A stretch of 8,959 nt of DNA from Candidatus Woesearchaeota archaeon (GCA_016177345.1 JACOVM010000008.1:1-8959); one strand, 5' to 3'. Counted from the stretch's first letter, positions 1-4,931 are shown. A program made the numbers and translations. Notes: generated by a model from the letters alone, not told the origin.

Positions 1-9
1 CACCGGTAC

Positions 10-429
10 TTATAGTTTTGCTCCAATCTGCTTTGATATGCTTGCTACCGTCGTATATTTCAGATTCGGAAGCTTTGACTTGTTCGCGTATGACAACTGC
101 GCTACTGGCTTTCCTGCAAGCTCTTCTGGAACTCCACGATAGCAAGTAACCCTGCCGAATGCAGCTTTGCCCTTTGGTTGCTTGTGGGGAAGCATGCCTC
201 GAATGGTTCTTCGTACTACCCGATCTGGGCTTCTGGAGAAGAACACTCCTTTTCGTGGTGTTCCTCGCGCAACCTTTTGTCGGTAATGAGCATATATTTT
301 TTCCCTTTCACCAGACACGATGGCGTGGTCGCAGTTGATAACAACTACTTCTTCTCCAAGCAAGGCTTGCTTGGCTGCGTGAGTAGCAAGCCGCCCCAAG
401 ATAAGGTTTGTTCCATCAATAATAATCAT
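10..429 (-). CDS. rpl13: Large ribosomal subunit protein uL13
   Basis: The 139-residue product is a complete archaeal uL13, a protein of the large subunit. The N-terminus MIIIDGTNLILGRLAT matches the family opening (D-x-x-x-x-x-GR-L-A). The motif VVVINCDHAIVSG follows at about residues 28-40, then a basic RNA-binding stretch with TPRKGVFFSRSPDRVVRR and the GMLPHKQPKGKAAF segment around residues 78-91. ATG is at 429, 15 nt after the eL18 stop, with only a weak GTGAT upstream. This tight spacing indicates co-transcription with eL18. In archaea the usual next gene is rps9. The last bases of the window on this strand read CCGGTG, which could begin its ribosome binding site, but no rps9 coding sequence is visible. 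Confidence 0.97.
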   Translation of the reverse strand: MIIIDGTNLILGRLATHAAKQALLGEEVVVINCDHAIVSGEREKIYAHYRQKVARGTPRKGVFFSRSPDRVVRRTIRGMLPHKQPKGKAAFGRVTCYRGVPEELAGKPVAQLSYANKSKLPNLKYTTVASISKQIGAKL

Positions 430-444
430 AGTATCACGTTCTCT

Positions 445-810
445 TTATCCAATAATTCGGACATTTTGCCCCTTAGGGTTTTTAGCGAGCAATTCAGGAA
501 TGCTAAGGCAGGTTCCTCTTGCCTTTGCTATTTTTTCTCGAGCGCTGCCGGAAAATGAAAATGCAGCAATCTCAATGCGGTGGTCAAGTACTCCTGTGCC
601 GAGGACTTTTCCTGGCACAATGATTGCTTCATTCTCTTTCGTGTACTTGGATAGTTTATAAAGATTAACTATTCGCCTGTTTCTTGTTGGCATCTCTAAA
701 TCATAGGCTACACGCTTCCAGATCCCTACCTTCTGCTCGCTAGCATGTTTTCTCAAGAGCTGAATGAGCCCTTGAAGGTGCACGTTGCTTGGTCCTGTTC
801 GTTGTACCAT
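445..810 (-). CDS. rpl18e: Large ribosomal subunit protein eL18
   Basis: This 121-residue protein is eL18 (archaeal L18e), a large-subunit protein shared by archaea and eukaryotes and absent from bacteria. It opens MVQRTGPSNVHLQGLIQLL, the family's RTGP-(S/T)-N-x-H-L signature. It continues with NRRIVNLYKLSKYT, the IIVPGKVLGTGVLDH segment near the middle, and a C-terminus ending NPKGQNVRIIG. The reading frame is open 28 codons further upstream, but that part runs into the 3' end of the tRNA-Leu gene and has no family similarity, so the ATG at 810 is chosen; the length then fits the family (about 120). No strong Shine-Dalgarno sequence precedes it. About 48 nt separate it from the tRNA, with no terminator-like T-run, so a tRNA-eL18-uL13 transcript is likely. 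Confidence 0.96.
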   Translation of the reverse strand: MVQRTGPSNVHLQGLIQLLRKHASEQKVGIWKRVAYDLEMPTRNRRIVNLYKLSKYTKENEAIIVPGKVLGTGVLDHRIEIAAFSFSGSAREKIAKARGTCLSIPELLAKNPKGQNVRIIG

Positions 811-858
811 TGTTGTTGATTCACTGCCTTGTTTTTCTTGATTTTTTGATTGTGAAAA

Positions 859-945
859 TGGTGCGGGGGACGAGGTTCGAACTCGCGCAGGCACTAAGCC
901 ACTAGGCCCTCAACCTAGCCCGTTTGACCACTCCGGCACCCCCGC
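859..945 (-). tRNA. tRNA-Leu (anticodon GAG), CCA encoded
   Basis: An 87-nt class II tRNA folds cleanly on the minus strand. The acceptor stem is GCGGGGG/CCCCCGC (7 of 7 pairs). The D arm is CCG/CGG with a GG-containing loop. The anticodon stem is CTAGG/CCTAG around the loop TTGAGGG, giving anticodon GAG at 909-911. A long variable arm follows (GGC/GCC stem, loop TTAGT), and the T arm is GCGAG/CTCGT around TTCGAAC. The discriminator is A, as expected for leucine, and the 3' CCA is encoded. The GAG anticodon reads CUC and CUU codons. No intron is needed for the fold. It lies between rpoD and eL18; a tRNA-Leu ahead of the L18e gene is also known from haloarchaea, so the position appears to be an old archaeal arrangement. 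Confidence 0.97.
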
Positions 946-973
946 ATGAGCGGGATTTGAGTCAATTTGAGCC

Positions 974-981
974 GTATATAA
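974..981 (-). promoter_or_regulatory. TATA box for tRNA-Leu / eL18 / uL13
   Basis: The minus strand reads TTATATAC here, centred about 33 bases upstream of the mature tRNA 5' end. Archaeal start sites normally lie about 25 bases downstream of the TATA centre, which places initiation near 952 with a leader of 6-8 nt to be removed by RNase P. The gap between rpoD and the tRNA (946-1060) holds no gene; besides this box only a CCCGC/GCGGG inverted repeat at 941-954 was noticed. No T-run follows rpoD on this strand, so read-through from the upstream operon also seems possible. Confidence 0.6.
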
Positions 982-1060
982 CGGTCGTATGTTCGTAGCT
1001 AATATCTGGTTATAGTGTGTGCAAATGCATCTATCCTATTTTCATTCTGCAGCACTTTAT

Positions 1061-1852
1061 TTATTCCTTGATAAGTGCTGCAAATTCGTCAACTTTTGCT
1101 TTCATTAATGATAACGCTTTGGTCACGATGTCTGCAGCTGAAAGCTGGCCGAAAGGCTCGACGTAAAATACAAAATCCGTGTCAACCTCGTTTAGCTTTA
1201 CTGCTCCCTCTGACCGTTCTACACATTCTCCATTAAGGTCACAGTTGAGATAATTATCCTTATTAATGAGGAGCTTGCCATTTTTAACATCAAACACTTT
1301 TTTTGGGCAGCCATCAGCAACATATTTTGGATTTTCTGGATTTTGCTCAATGTCAATAACGGGCTTGTACTTGTACCATGCAATGCCTGGCGCCCACTTG
1401 ATGTGGTCTTTTCCCTGGCCGAGGACTGCAACACCCTCAAGCTCAAGTTCCTGCCCTTTGAGTAGCTTTACAATAGGAGTGTCAGGATAGACTGGAACTA
1501 CTTTTGGATCTTTTGATTGAAGCTGGCCTGCAGTGACTAAACATGGCCCTTTTGCTTTAAGAGAAAGGGAAAGCGTGCATTTTGCATTTTTTTCCAGAAC
1601 GTCCGCTTCAGTCGCTGGAAGTTCGTAAGATTCTAAGTCAGTTTTGAGCGGAACAAGGCCTAGGCGATGAGCAATCATTTCATCATAGAGTACAGAGCTG
1701 TTTTTAGCGAATGTGACTGATTCGATTGCCATTGTTGGGACGTTATGGATGATCATTCTTCGCAAGGTATTTGCGAATGCAACGCTCGAGTCCTTCAATA
1801 GGAAGGATAGAGTTCCCGATTTTTTATCCTTGTTCAGCAGTCGAACTTCCAT
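1061..1852 (-). CDS. rpoD: DNA-directed RNA polymerase subunit D
   Basis: This 263-residue protein is the archaeal RNA polymerase subunit D, the counterpart of bacterial alpha and eukaryotic Rpb3, which pairs with subunit L to start polymerase assembly. The N-terminal dimerisation region is clear (SVAFANTLRRMIIHNVPTMA at residues 23-42, then the EMIAHRLGLVPL motif). Residues about 175-215 correspond to the ferredoxin-like insert that binds a 4Fe-4S cluster in Sulfolobus RpoD. Here the ligand positions are Cys182, Cys204, Asn207 and Cys210 (CDLNGEC, where C-x2-C-x2-C is expected), so one ligand is missing. The C-terminus returns to the dimerisation domain (DTDFVFYVEPFGQLSAADIV). ATG at 1852 lies 2 nt beyond the uS11 stop, with GGAG 9 nt upstream, so translation is probably coupled. 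This is a polymerase subunit, unrelated to bacterial sigma-70, which carries the same gene name. Confidence 0.97.
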   Translation of the reverse strand: MEVRLLNKDKKSGTLSFLLKDSSVAFANTLRRMIIHNVPTMAIESVTFAKNSSVLYDEMIAHRLGLVPLKTDLESYELPATEADVLEKNAKCTLSLSLKAKGPCLVTAGQLQSKDPKVVPVYPDTPIVKLLKGQELELEGVAVLGQGKDHIKWAPGIAWYKYKPVIDIEQNPENPKYVADGCPKKVFDVKNGKLLINKDNYLNCDLNGECVERSEGAVKLNEVDTDFVFYVEPFGQLSAADIVTKALSLMKAKVDEFAALIKE

Positions 1853-1854
1853 AG

Positions 1855-2370
1855 TTAGATTCTCCGTCCGCGTTTTCCGCCTTTTTTTCTACAGGAATCA
1901 TGAGGAATAGGAGTGACGTCTTGGATAACCCCGATTCGAAGCCCCATTCTTGATAAGGCGCGAACAGCTGCTTGTGCTCCAGGCCCTGGATTATTTGGGC
2001 CATTATGGCCGCCAGGAGCCTTGATCTTAACATGGATTCCAGTAATGTCTTTTTCGATAGCAACATCTGCAGCCTTTTTTGCAGCAAGCATGGCCGCTGT
2101 TGGAGATGATTCCATGCGATGAGCTTTAACTACCATTCCACCTGAAACTCGGGCGATGCTTTCTCGTCCAGTTATGTCCGTGATGTGGATGATCGTGTTA
2201 TTATACGATGAGAAGATATGGGCAATGCCCCATTTGAGTGGCCTATCTCGTGCCCTTCTTCTCGAAACCCCTTCTGAAGGAACCATTGCTTCTGTATCCA
2301 CTTTAGGTGCTTCTTCAACAGGCTTTTGCTTTTCGCCTTTTTCTTGTCCTTTCAGTTTTTGTTCTTGCAT
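1855..2370 (-). CDS. rps11: Small ribosomal subunit protein uS11 with N-terminal extension
   Basis: The core of this 171-residue protein is archaeal uS11, part of the small-subunit platform that contacts mRNA in the E-site region. It contains KWGIAHIFSSYNNTIIHITD (residues 47-66), SGGMVVKAHRMESSPTAAML and the C-terminal CRKKGGKRGRRI. The core begins near residue 45, whereas the family is usually about 130 residues. The first 40 or so residues are a lysine- and glutamate-rich low-complexity stretch (KGQEKGEKQKPVEEAP) that is probably disordered. ATG at 2370 has GGAA about 8 nt upstream. An internal ATG at 2286 (MVPSEGVSRRRARDRP) would give a more typical length but has no better binding site. 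The gene sits between uS4 (69 nt upstream) and rpoD (2 nt downstream). Confidence 0.95.
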   Translation of the reverse strand: MQEQKLKGQEKGEKQKPVEEAPKVDTEAMVPSEGVSRRRARDRPLKWGIAHIFSSYNNTIIHITDITGRESIARVSGGMVVKAHRMESSPTAAMLAAKKAADVAIEKDITGIHVKIKAPGGHNGPNNPGPGAQAAVRALSRMGLRIGVIQDVTPIPHDSCRKKGGKRGRRI

Positions 2371-2407
2371 GGTTCGTTCCAGTATTGTTTTTACATATTT
2401 TTGATGT

Positions 2408-2439
2408 TTACTTTATATGATAATTACTTTATAGGATAA
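2408..2439 (-). repeat. 16-bp tandem duplication carrying two TATA-like cores
   Basis: Two directly adjacent 16-base units occupy 2408-2423 and 2424-2439 (plus strand TTACTTTATATGATAA and TTACTTTATAGGATAA), differing at one base. On the minus strand they present ATATAAAG and CTATAAAG, both resembling archaeal TATA boxes. The array ends directly against the uS4 stop codon and lies 38 bases upstream of the uS11 start. The uS11-proximal core is centred near 2415 and would start transcription near 2389, giving a leader of about 19 nt. The reading as an internal promoter for uS11-rpoD is inferred from sequence alone. Confidence 0.6.
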
Positions 2440-3039
2440 TCATCCTTTATTTGGCTGTTCCGGTGTTTGTTCTTTTTGTTCTGCTTTCTTTTCTACAGCC
2501 TGCTCTTTTTTTGCTTCAGACGCTGACTTGATGACTCGTTCTGGATGTTCTGGGTCGTGCAATGTTGAAGTTGGCACAAATCCGATTGCAGATTCTTCAC
2601 TAACGGGAACAAGGTAGGATGGCATGGTAATTGTCTTATTGTTCACGGTGATGTGCTGGTGGAGGATGAATTGGCGTGCTTGCTTCATTGAGCGCGCAAA
2701 GTTTTTCTTGTAGACCTGGGTTTGGAGCCTTCTCTCAAGAATGTCACGAAGGCTCAATCCAAGAATACTGGCCACTGGAACGCCTGCTTGGTACAAGCCA
2801 TATCGCTGGAGCTTTCCTAAGAGGAGCGCCTTTTCTGTTTCTGCTTGTTTTCCTCGTGCAGCAATAAGCCGTTTTACTTGTGTCATGTACGTTCGAAGAA
2901 CAGACATCATCTTCCAAATTTCTTTTTTATTCTTCAGCCCATACTCTTTAACAAGAGCTTTTTCTTCTTCTATGCGCGCCTTCTGCCATGGGTGGCTTGG
3001 CGTCTTGTACTTCTTTCGTGTTTTTCGTGGATCTCCCAT
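2440..3039 (-). CDS. rps4: Small ribosomal subunit protein uS4
   Basis: A 199-residue archaeal uS4, a primary 16S rRNA-binding protein of the small subunit. It opens MGDPRKTRKKYKTPSHPW, the archaeal form of the N-terminus. The S4 RNA-binding domain covers about residues 95-155 (LSLRDILERRLQTQVYKKNF, then ARQFILHQHITVNNKTI). After about residue 168 the chain becomes a lysine-, glutamate- and glutamine-rich tail, likely disordered. The start is supported by GGTGA at 3043-3047, 3 nt before the ATG. The gap to uS13 is 48 nt with no terminator, consistent with one operon. In bacteria uS4 represses its own alpha operon; whether it does so here is unknown. Confidence 0.97.
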   Translation of the reverse strand: MGDPRKTRKKYKTPSHPWQKARIEEEKALVKEYGLKNKKEIWKMMSVLRTYMTQVKRLIAARGKQAETEKALLLGKLQRYGLYQAGVPVASILGLSLRDILERRLQTQVYKKNFARSMKQARQFILHQHITVNNKTITMPSYLVPVSEESAIGFVPTSTLHDPEHPERVIKSASEAKKEQAVEKKAEQKEQTPEQPNKG

Positions 3040-3087
3040 GTGTCACCAAAATCATATTAAGTTATCAACAAGGGTATTAATCGAGCT

Positions 3088-3648
3088 TTACTTCTTCTTA
3101 GCATCCTTCTTTCCAGCGTCCTTTCCTCCAGCTTTTCCTGCTGAAGCTTTGCCGCCTGCTGCCTTTTCTGGCGCAGCAATTGCCTTCTTCTTAACTCCCT
3201 GAACTTTTCCTTTGTTCTTTCTGAAATTTGATCGTGTGCGTTGTCCTCGTACTGGAAGCTTTGCAGCGTGGCGGAAGCCTTTGTAGCATCGTATTGTTTG
3301 AAACAATCGGATATCATTGCTCTTTGCGAAGTCAAGCTCACCCATGATCAGATGCTTGTCTTCCCCTGTTTCGTAATCCTTTCGGCGATTAAACAGCCAC
3401 GTTGGAACGTGAAGAGAATACGGATTTCGAACTGCGGTGTCAATCTTTTCTATTTCTTCTTTTGAAAGGTACCCGGTTTTTTTAGTTTTATCAACTCCAG
3501 TGCATGCACAGATCATGTTTGCGAAAGAAAACCCAACCCCTTTAATTTTTTGAAGTGCAAGCAATATTGGCTTTTTTCCATTGAGGTCAGTATTTGCTAT
3601 TCGAACTAAATATTGAAAGTCCTTATCTTCAGGTATTAGTGCTGGCAT
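3088..3648 (-). CDS. rps13: Small ribosomal subunit protein uS13 with Lys/Ala-rich tail
   Basis: A 186-residue archaeal uS13, which sits in the head of the small subunit and contacts the P-site tRNA. It carries YLVRIANTDLNGKKPILLAL (residues 13-32), the helix-hairpin-helix segment KIKGVGFSFANMIC, and the conserved basic end DIRLFQTIRCYKGFRHAAKL followed by PVRGQRTRSNFRKNKG. From about residue 152 on there is a tail of lysine, alanine and glycine (for example KASAGKAGGKDAGKKDAKKK), low in complexity and probably disordered. ATG at 3648 has no clear ribosome binding site; a leader of about 90 nt with inverted repeats precedes it. It appears to be the first gene of the operon uS13-uS4-uS11-rpoD. 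Confidence 0.97.
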   Translation of the reverse strand: MPALIPEDKDFQYLVRIANTDLNGKKPILLALQKIKGVGFSFANMICACTGVDKTKKTGYLSKEEIEKIDTAVRNPYSLHVPTWLFNRRKDYETGEDKHLIMGELDFAKSNDIRLFQTIRCYKGFRHAAKLPVRGQRTRSNFRKNKGKVQGVKKKAIAAPEKAAGGKASAGKAGGKDAGKKDAKKK

Positions 3649-3740
3649 AGGTTATTCTCATGCCGTATCGTTGGAATCAAGAAGCTAGCAGTATCAATGA
3701 TACCGACCAGCCCTTTGCGCTCGAACGAACTCGGGCTTTT
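3649..3740 (-). promoter_or_regulatory. Structured 5' leader of the uS13 operon
   Basis: If transcription starts about 25 bases after the TATA box at 3762-3769, the uS13 mRNA carries roughly 90 untranslated bases. These hold a stem AGCCC/GGGCT (3733-3737 with 3709-3713) enclosing CGAG-UUCG-UUCG, which can form a UUCG-capped hairpin. A near-perfect palindrome GTATCATTGATAC (3691-3703) follows. A further GATAC copy at 3665-3669 could pair with the same GTATC, so two pairings exclude each other. This would fit translational feedback by a ribosomal protein, but no known archaeal regulatory element was recognised. Confidence 0.4.
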
Positions 3741-3761
3741 CTCTAGCGGAGTAAGAGGTGG

Positions 3762-3769
3762 TTTATAAA
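3762..3769 (-). promoter_or_regulatory. TATA box for the uS13-uS4-uS11-rpoD operon
   Basis: The minus strand reads CCTTTATAAACC, a strong archaeal TATA box (TTTATAAA). It lies in the 201-base gap between the glutaredoxin-like gene and uS13, which holds no gene. The predicted start site is near 3740. A second, weaker TATA-like TTATATTA lies at 3810-3817, inside the loop of the candidate terminator. Confidence 0.6.
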
Positions 3770-3788
3770 GGTTGCGACAGGGTTGTAG

Positions 3789-3825
3789 AAAAAGCTGCTT
3801 GTAAGGCATTAATATAACGGGCAGC
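3789..3825 (-). terminator. Candidate terminator of the glutaredoxin-like gene
   Basis: On the minus strand GCTGC (3825-3821) can pair with GCAGC (3798-3794) across a 22-base loop, directly followed by TTTTTCT (3793-3787). Archaeal termination depends mainly on the U-tract, so the T5 run is the more important part. It starts 57 bases after the stop codon. The long loop makes the stem modest. Confidence 0.35.
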
Positions 3826-3849
3826 CAGAGTGGCGTTCAGTATGGTCTT

Positions 3850-4182
3850 TTATTCTTGAATCCCATACATTTCATTTATTCTTTTAATGATATCGGGATA
3901 GCCGATCACGATTTGGTCTTGGAATACAATCATTGGTGATGATCCTGTCAGTTTTGCTGCTTGTTTTGTTAGGTAAAGATCCTTTTCTCGAAATCGTATT
4001 TTTTGTTCGAGGAGATAGTCTGCAACTACCCTGCATGGCTCACAGATAAGAGTTCCAAAAAAGATGAAATCCCTTGTTTTTTGATCATAAGGGCTGATGT
4101 TCTTCCACAGTTCAGGCATTTCTTTCTTGTACGAATCTGAAGCAAGCCAACCAATAAGAACGTTTCTTCTTGTGATTGCCAT
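3850..4182 (-). CDS. Glutaredoxin/thioredoxin-like protein with CEPC motif
   Basis: A 110-residue protein whose residues 38-105 look like a glutaredoxin fold. A beta strand (DFIFFGTLI) leads to the redox motif Cys47-Glu-Pro-Cys50, followed by a helix (RVVADYLLEQ). Next come a cis-proline site (SSPMIVF, Pro83) and a Gly-Tyr turn (VIGYPDIIKRI). Such proteins reduce disulfides or act as small redox carriers; the partner cannot be told here. The first 37 residues (for example PELWKNISPYDQ) are an extension outside the fold, with no convincing signal peptide. The box TTTAAACA at 4202-4209 lies about 25 bases before the ATG, so the mRNA may be leaderless. It stands alone, upstream of the ribosomal operon and divergent from the toxin-antitoxin pair. 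The fold is fairly sure, the physiological role unknown. Confidence 0.75.
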   Translation of the reverse strand: MAITRRNVLIGWLASDSYKKEMPELWKNISPYDQKTRDFIFFGTLICEPCRVVADYLLEQKIRFREKDLYLTKQAAKLTGSSPMIVFQDQIVIGYPDIIKRINEMYGIQE

Positions 4183-4201
4183 ACTGGAGAGAATAAAGGG
4201 A

Positions 4202-4209
4202 TGTTTAAA
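4202..4209 (-). promoter_or_regulatory. TATA-like box for the glutaredoxin-like gene
   Basis: The minus strand reads CCTATTTAAACATCC here. The box is centred about 25 bases upstream of the ATG at 4182, which predicts a transcript starting at or next to the start codon. The region 4183-4342 is a divergent promoter region shared with the plus-strand module and contains no gene. Confidence 0.45.
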
Positions 4210-4312
4210 TAGGCTTGCGTAGAGAACTTAGAGTTTGGTTTCTTCAATCCTTTCCTCACGATAGGTTGTTGAAACGCTCTTTCTTCTTATACCTGTGCCA
4301 ACTTCCGAAAAG

Positions 4313-4320
4313 TTTATATA
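4313..4320 (+). promoter_or_regulatory. TATA box of the toxin-antitoxin operon
   Basis: TTTATATA is preceded by the purine-rich CCGAAAAG (4305-4312), a good match to an archaeal BRE plus TATA box. Counting about 25 bases from its centre places initiation near 4342, almost exactly at the ATG chosen for the toxin (4343). This is the clearest promoter in the window. Confidence 0.7.
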
Positions 4321-4334
4321 CATGGATATCCATG
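4321..4334. promoter_or_regulatory. Perfect 14-bp palindrome, candidate antitoxin operator
   Basis: CATGGATATCCATG is its own reverse complement over all 14 bases. It starts at the base after the TATA box and ends 8 bases before the toxin ATG, so a protein bound here would obstruct the pre-initiation complex. The operon's second gene encodes an AbrB/MazE-type domain, a fold that binds palindromic DNA as a dimer and commonly autoregulates. The operator role is inferred; the palindrome is a direct observation. Confidence 0.55.
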
Positions 4335-4342
4335 GAGATACA

Positions 4343-4585
4343 ATGGATGAGCTTTATTTTGAGGGAAAGCCAATTGTCATAAAAGTTCATGCCATTAAGC
4401 GCGCAAGAGATCATGAAATAGCATTTCCAGATCAAGTGTATACTACTATTCGGACAGGGAAAGTGGTACGGTTTGGAAAGAACTACATAAAATTCATAAA
4501 ACGGAGTAAGGTAGGATCAATTATATGTATTGCTGAAGACCTCGGAGAGGTTATCATCATCAAAACCGTAGAGAGGGGAAACTAA
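4343..4585 (+). CDS. DUF4258-like toxin of a toxin-antitoxin pair
   Basis: An 80-residue protein resembling the DUF4258 family (small proteins often encoded beside YgiT/MqsA-type antitoxins and thought to be RNase-like toxins). It shows the family's VHAIKRARDHEI pattern (His16 and Arg20 in the H-A-x-x-R motif). A helix with a TGK turn follows (VYTTIRTGKVVRF), then strands ending GEVIIIKTVERGN. The frame extends upstream to a GTG at 4295 and an ATG at 4322, but those lie across or beside the TATA box and before the predicted start site. ATG 4343 also has GGAG (4334-4337) 5 nt ahead. The stop is 1 nt from the antitoxin ATG, as in coupled toxin-antitoxin pairs. Codon use is richer in A and in ATA/AGG than the neighbours by eye, suggesting acquisition. 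The target is unknown. Confidence 0.7.
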   Translation: MDELYFEGKPIVIKVHAIKRARDHEIAFPDQVYTTIRTGKVVRFGKNYIKFIKRSKVGSIICIAEDLGEVIIIKTVERGN

Positions 4586-4586
4586 C

Positions 4587-4898
4587 ATGAACTGTCCAAA
4601 CTGCAGGAAAGGAGTGATGGAACAAAAAGATGACATGATAAAACAGGATGGAGTCTCTTTTGAAATATTCCATTGCAAGGCTTGTGGAGAAGAAATTATG
4701 ACTATGAAACAGCTTAAGGAACTTGCAACTAAGTATAGGGAATTAAGAAAAGCAAAAGACGTAACTTTTGCAAAGTGGGGAAATAGTATTGCTATGCGAA
4801 TCCCGAGTGACATCGCAGAAGAATATGACATTATTCCCGGAAAACATGGCACGCTTACTAAAGGAAAAGAGGGGTTCAAAGTAATACCTCTTTCATAA
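4587..4898 (+). CDS. Antitoxin: YgiT-type zinc finger fused to AbrB/MazE domain
   Basis: A 103-residue protein with two parts. Residues 1-40 carry two CxxC knuckles (Cys3-Pro-Asn-Cys6 and Cys30-Lys-Ala-Cys33) typical of the YgiT/MqsA zinc finger, which in MqsA supports toxin binding. Residues 59-103 (VTFAKWGNSIAMRIPSDIAE, then IIPGKHGTL and GFKVIPLS) match the swapped-hairpin AbrB/MazE/SpoVT DNA-binding domain. A charged helix (residues 41-57) links them. In MqsA the second domain is a helix-turn-helix, so this is a different architecture for the same task: bind the toxin with one end and the operator with the other. The start at 4587 is preceded by GAGGGG about 9 nt upstream. It is the second gene of the operon, after the toxin, as in mqsRA. 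Confidence 0.8.
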   Translation: MNCPNCRKGVMEQKDDMIKQDGVSFEIFHCKACGEEIMTMKQLKELATKYRELRKAKDVTFAKWGNSIAMRIPSDIAEEYDIIPGKHGTLTKGKEGFKVIPLS

Positions 4899-4931
4899 GA
4901 TAAAGTCCTAAAGGGCGAGGTTATCTTTTTT
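4898..4931 (+). terminator. Hairpin plus T6 terminator after the antitoxin
   Basis: AGATAA (4898-4903) pairs with TTATCT (4921-4926), with CC/GG pairing inside. T6 at 4926-4931 follows, and a second T6 lies at 4953-4958. It begins at the last base of the antitoxin stop codon. Archaea use U-tracts for termination, so the plus-strand transcript should end here, ahead of the convergent atpD. The minus strand lacks a T-run here. Confidence 0.55.

Noticed and set aside
811..894. Upstream extension of the eL18 reading frame (28 codons)
   Set aside because: It overlaps the T arm and acceptor of the tRNA-Leu gene and has no resemblance to the family N-terminus, which begins at the ATG at 810.
2741..3202. 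153-codon open frame on the plus strand opposite uS4 and uS13
   Set aside because: Its Phe/Ser/Ala-rich composition is the reverse complement of Lys-rich ribosomal coding sequence; there is no independent support for expression.
3810..3817. TTATATTA as a second promoter for uS13
   Set aside because: It is a weaker match, lies within the loop of the candidate terminator, and would give a leader of about 140 nt; the box at 3762-3769 is better.
4126..4182. Twin-arginine or other signal peptide on the glutaredoxin-like protein (RRNVLIGWLA)
   Set aside because: The hydrophobic stretch is only about 8 residues and is followed by a charged segment with no cleavage site.
4295..4342. Longer toxin start at GTG 4295 or ATG 4322
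   Set aside because: These codons lie upstream of or next to the TATA box and before the predicted transcription start; the DUF4258-like domain begins only after ATG 4343.
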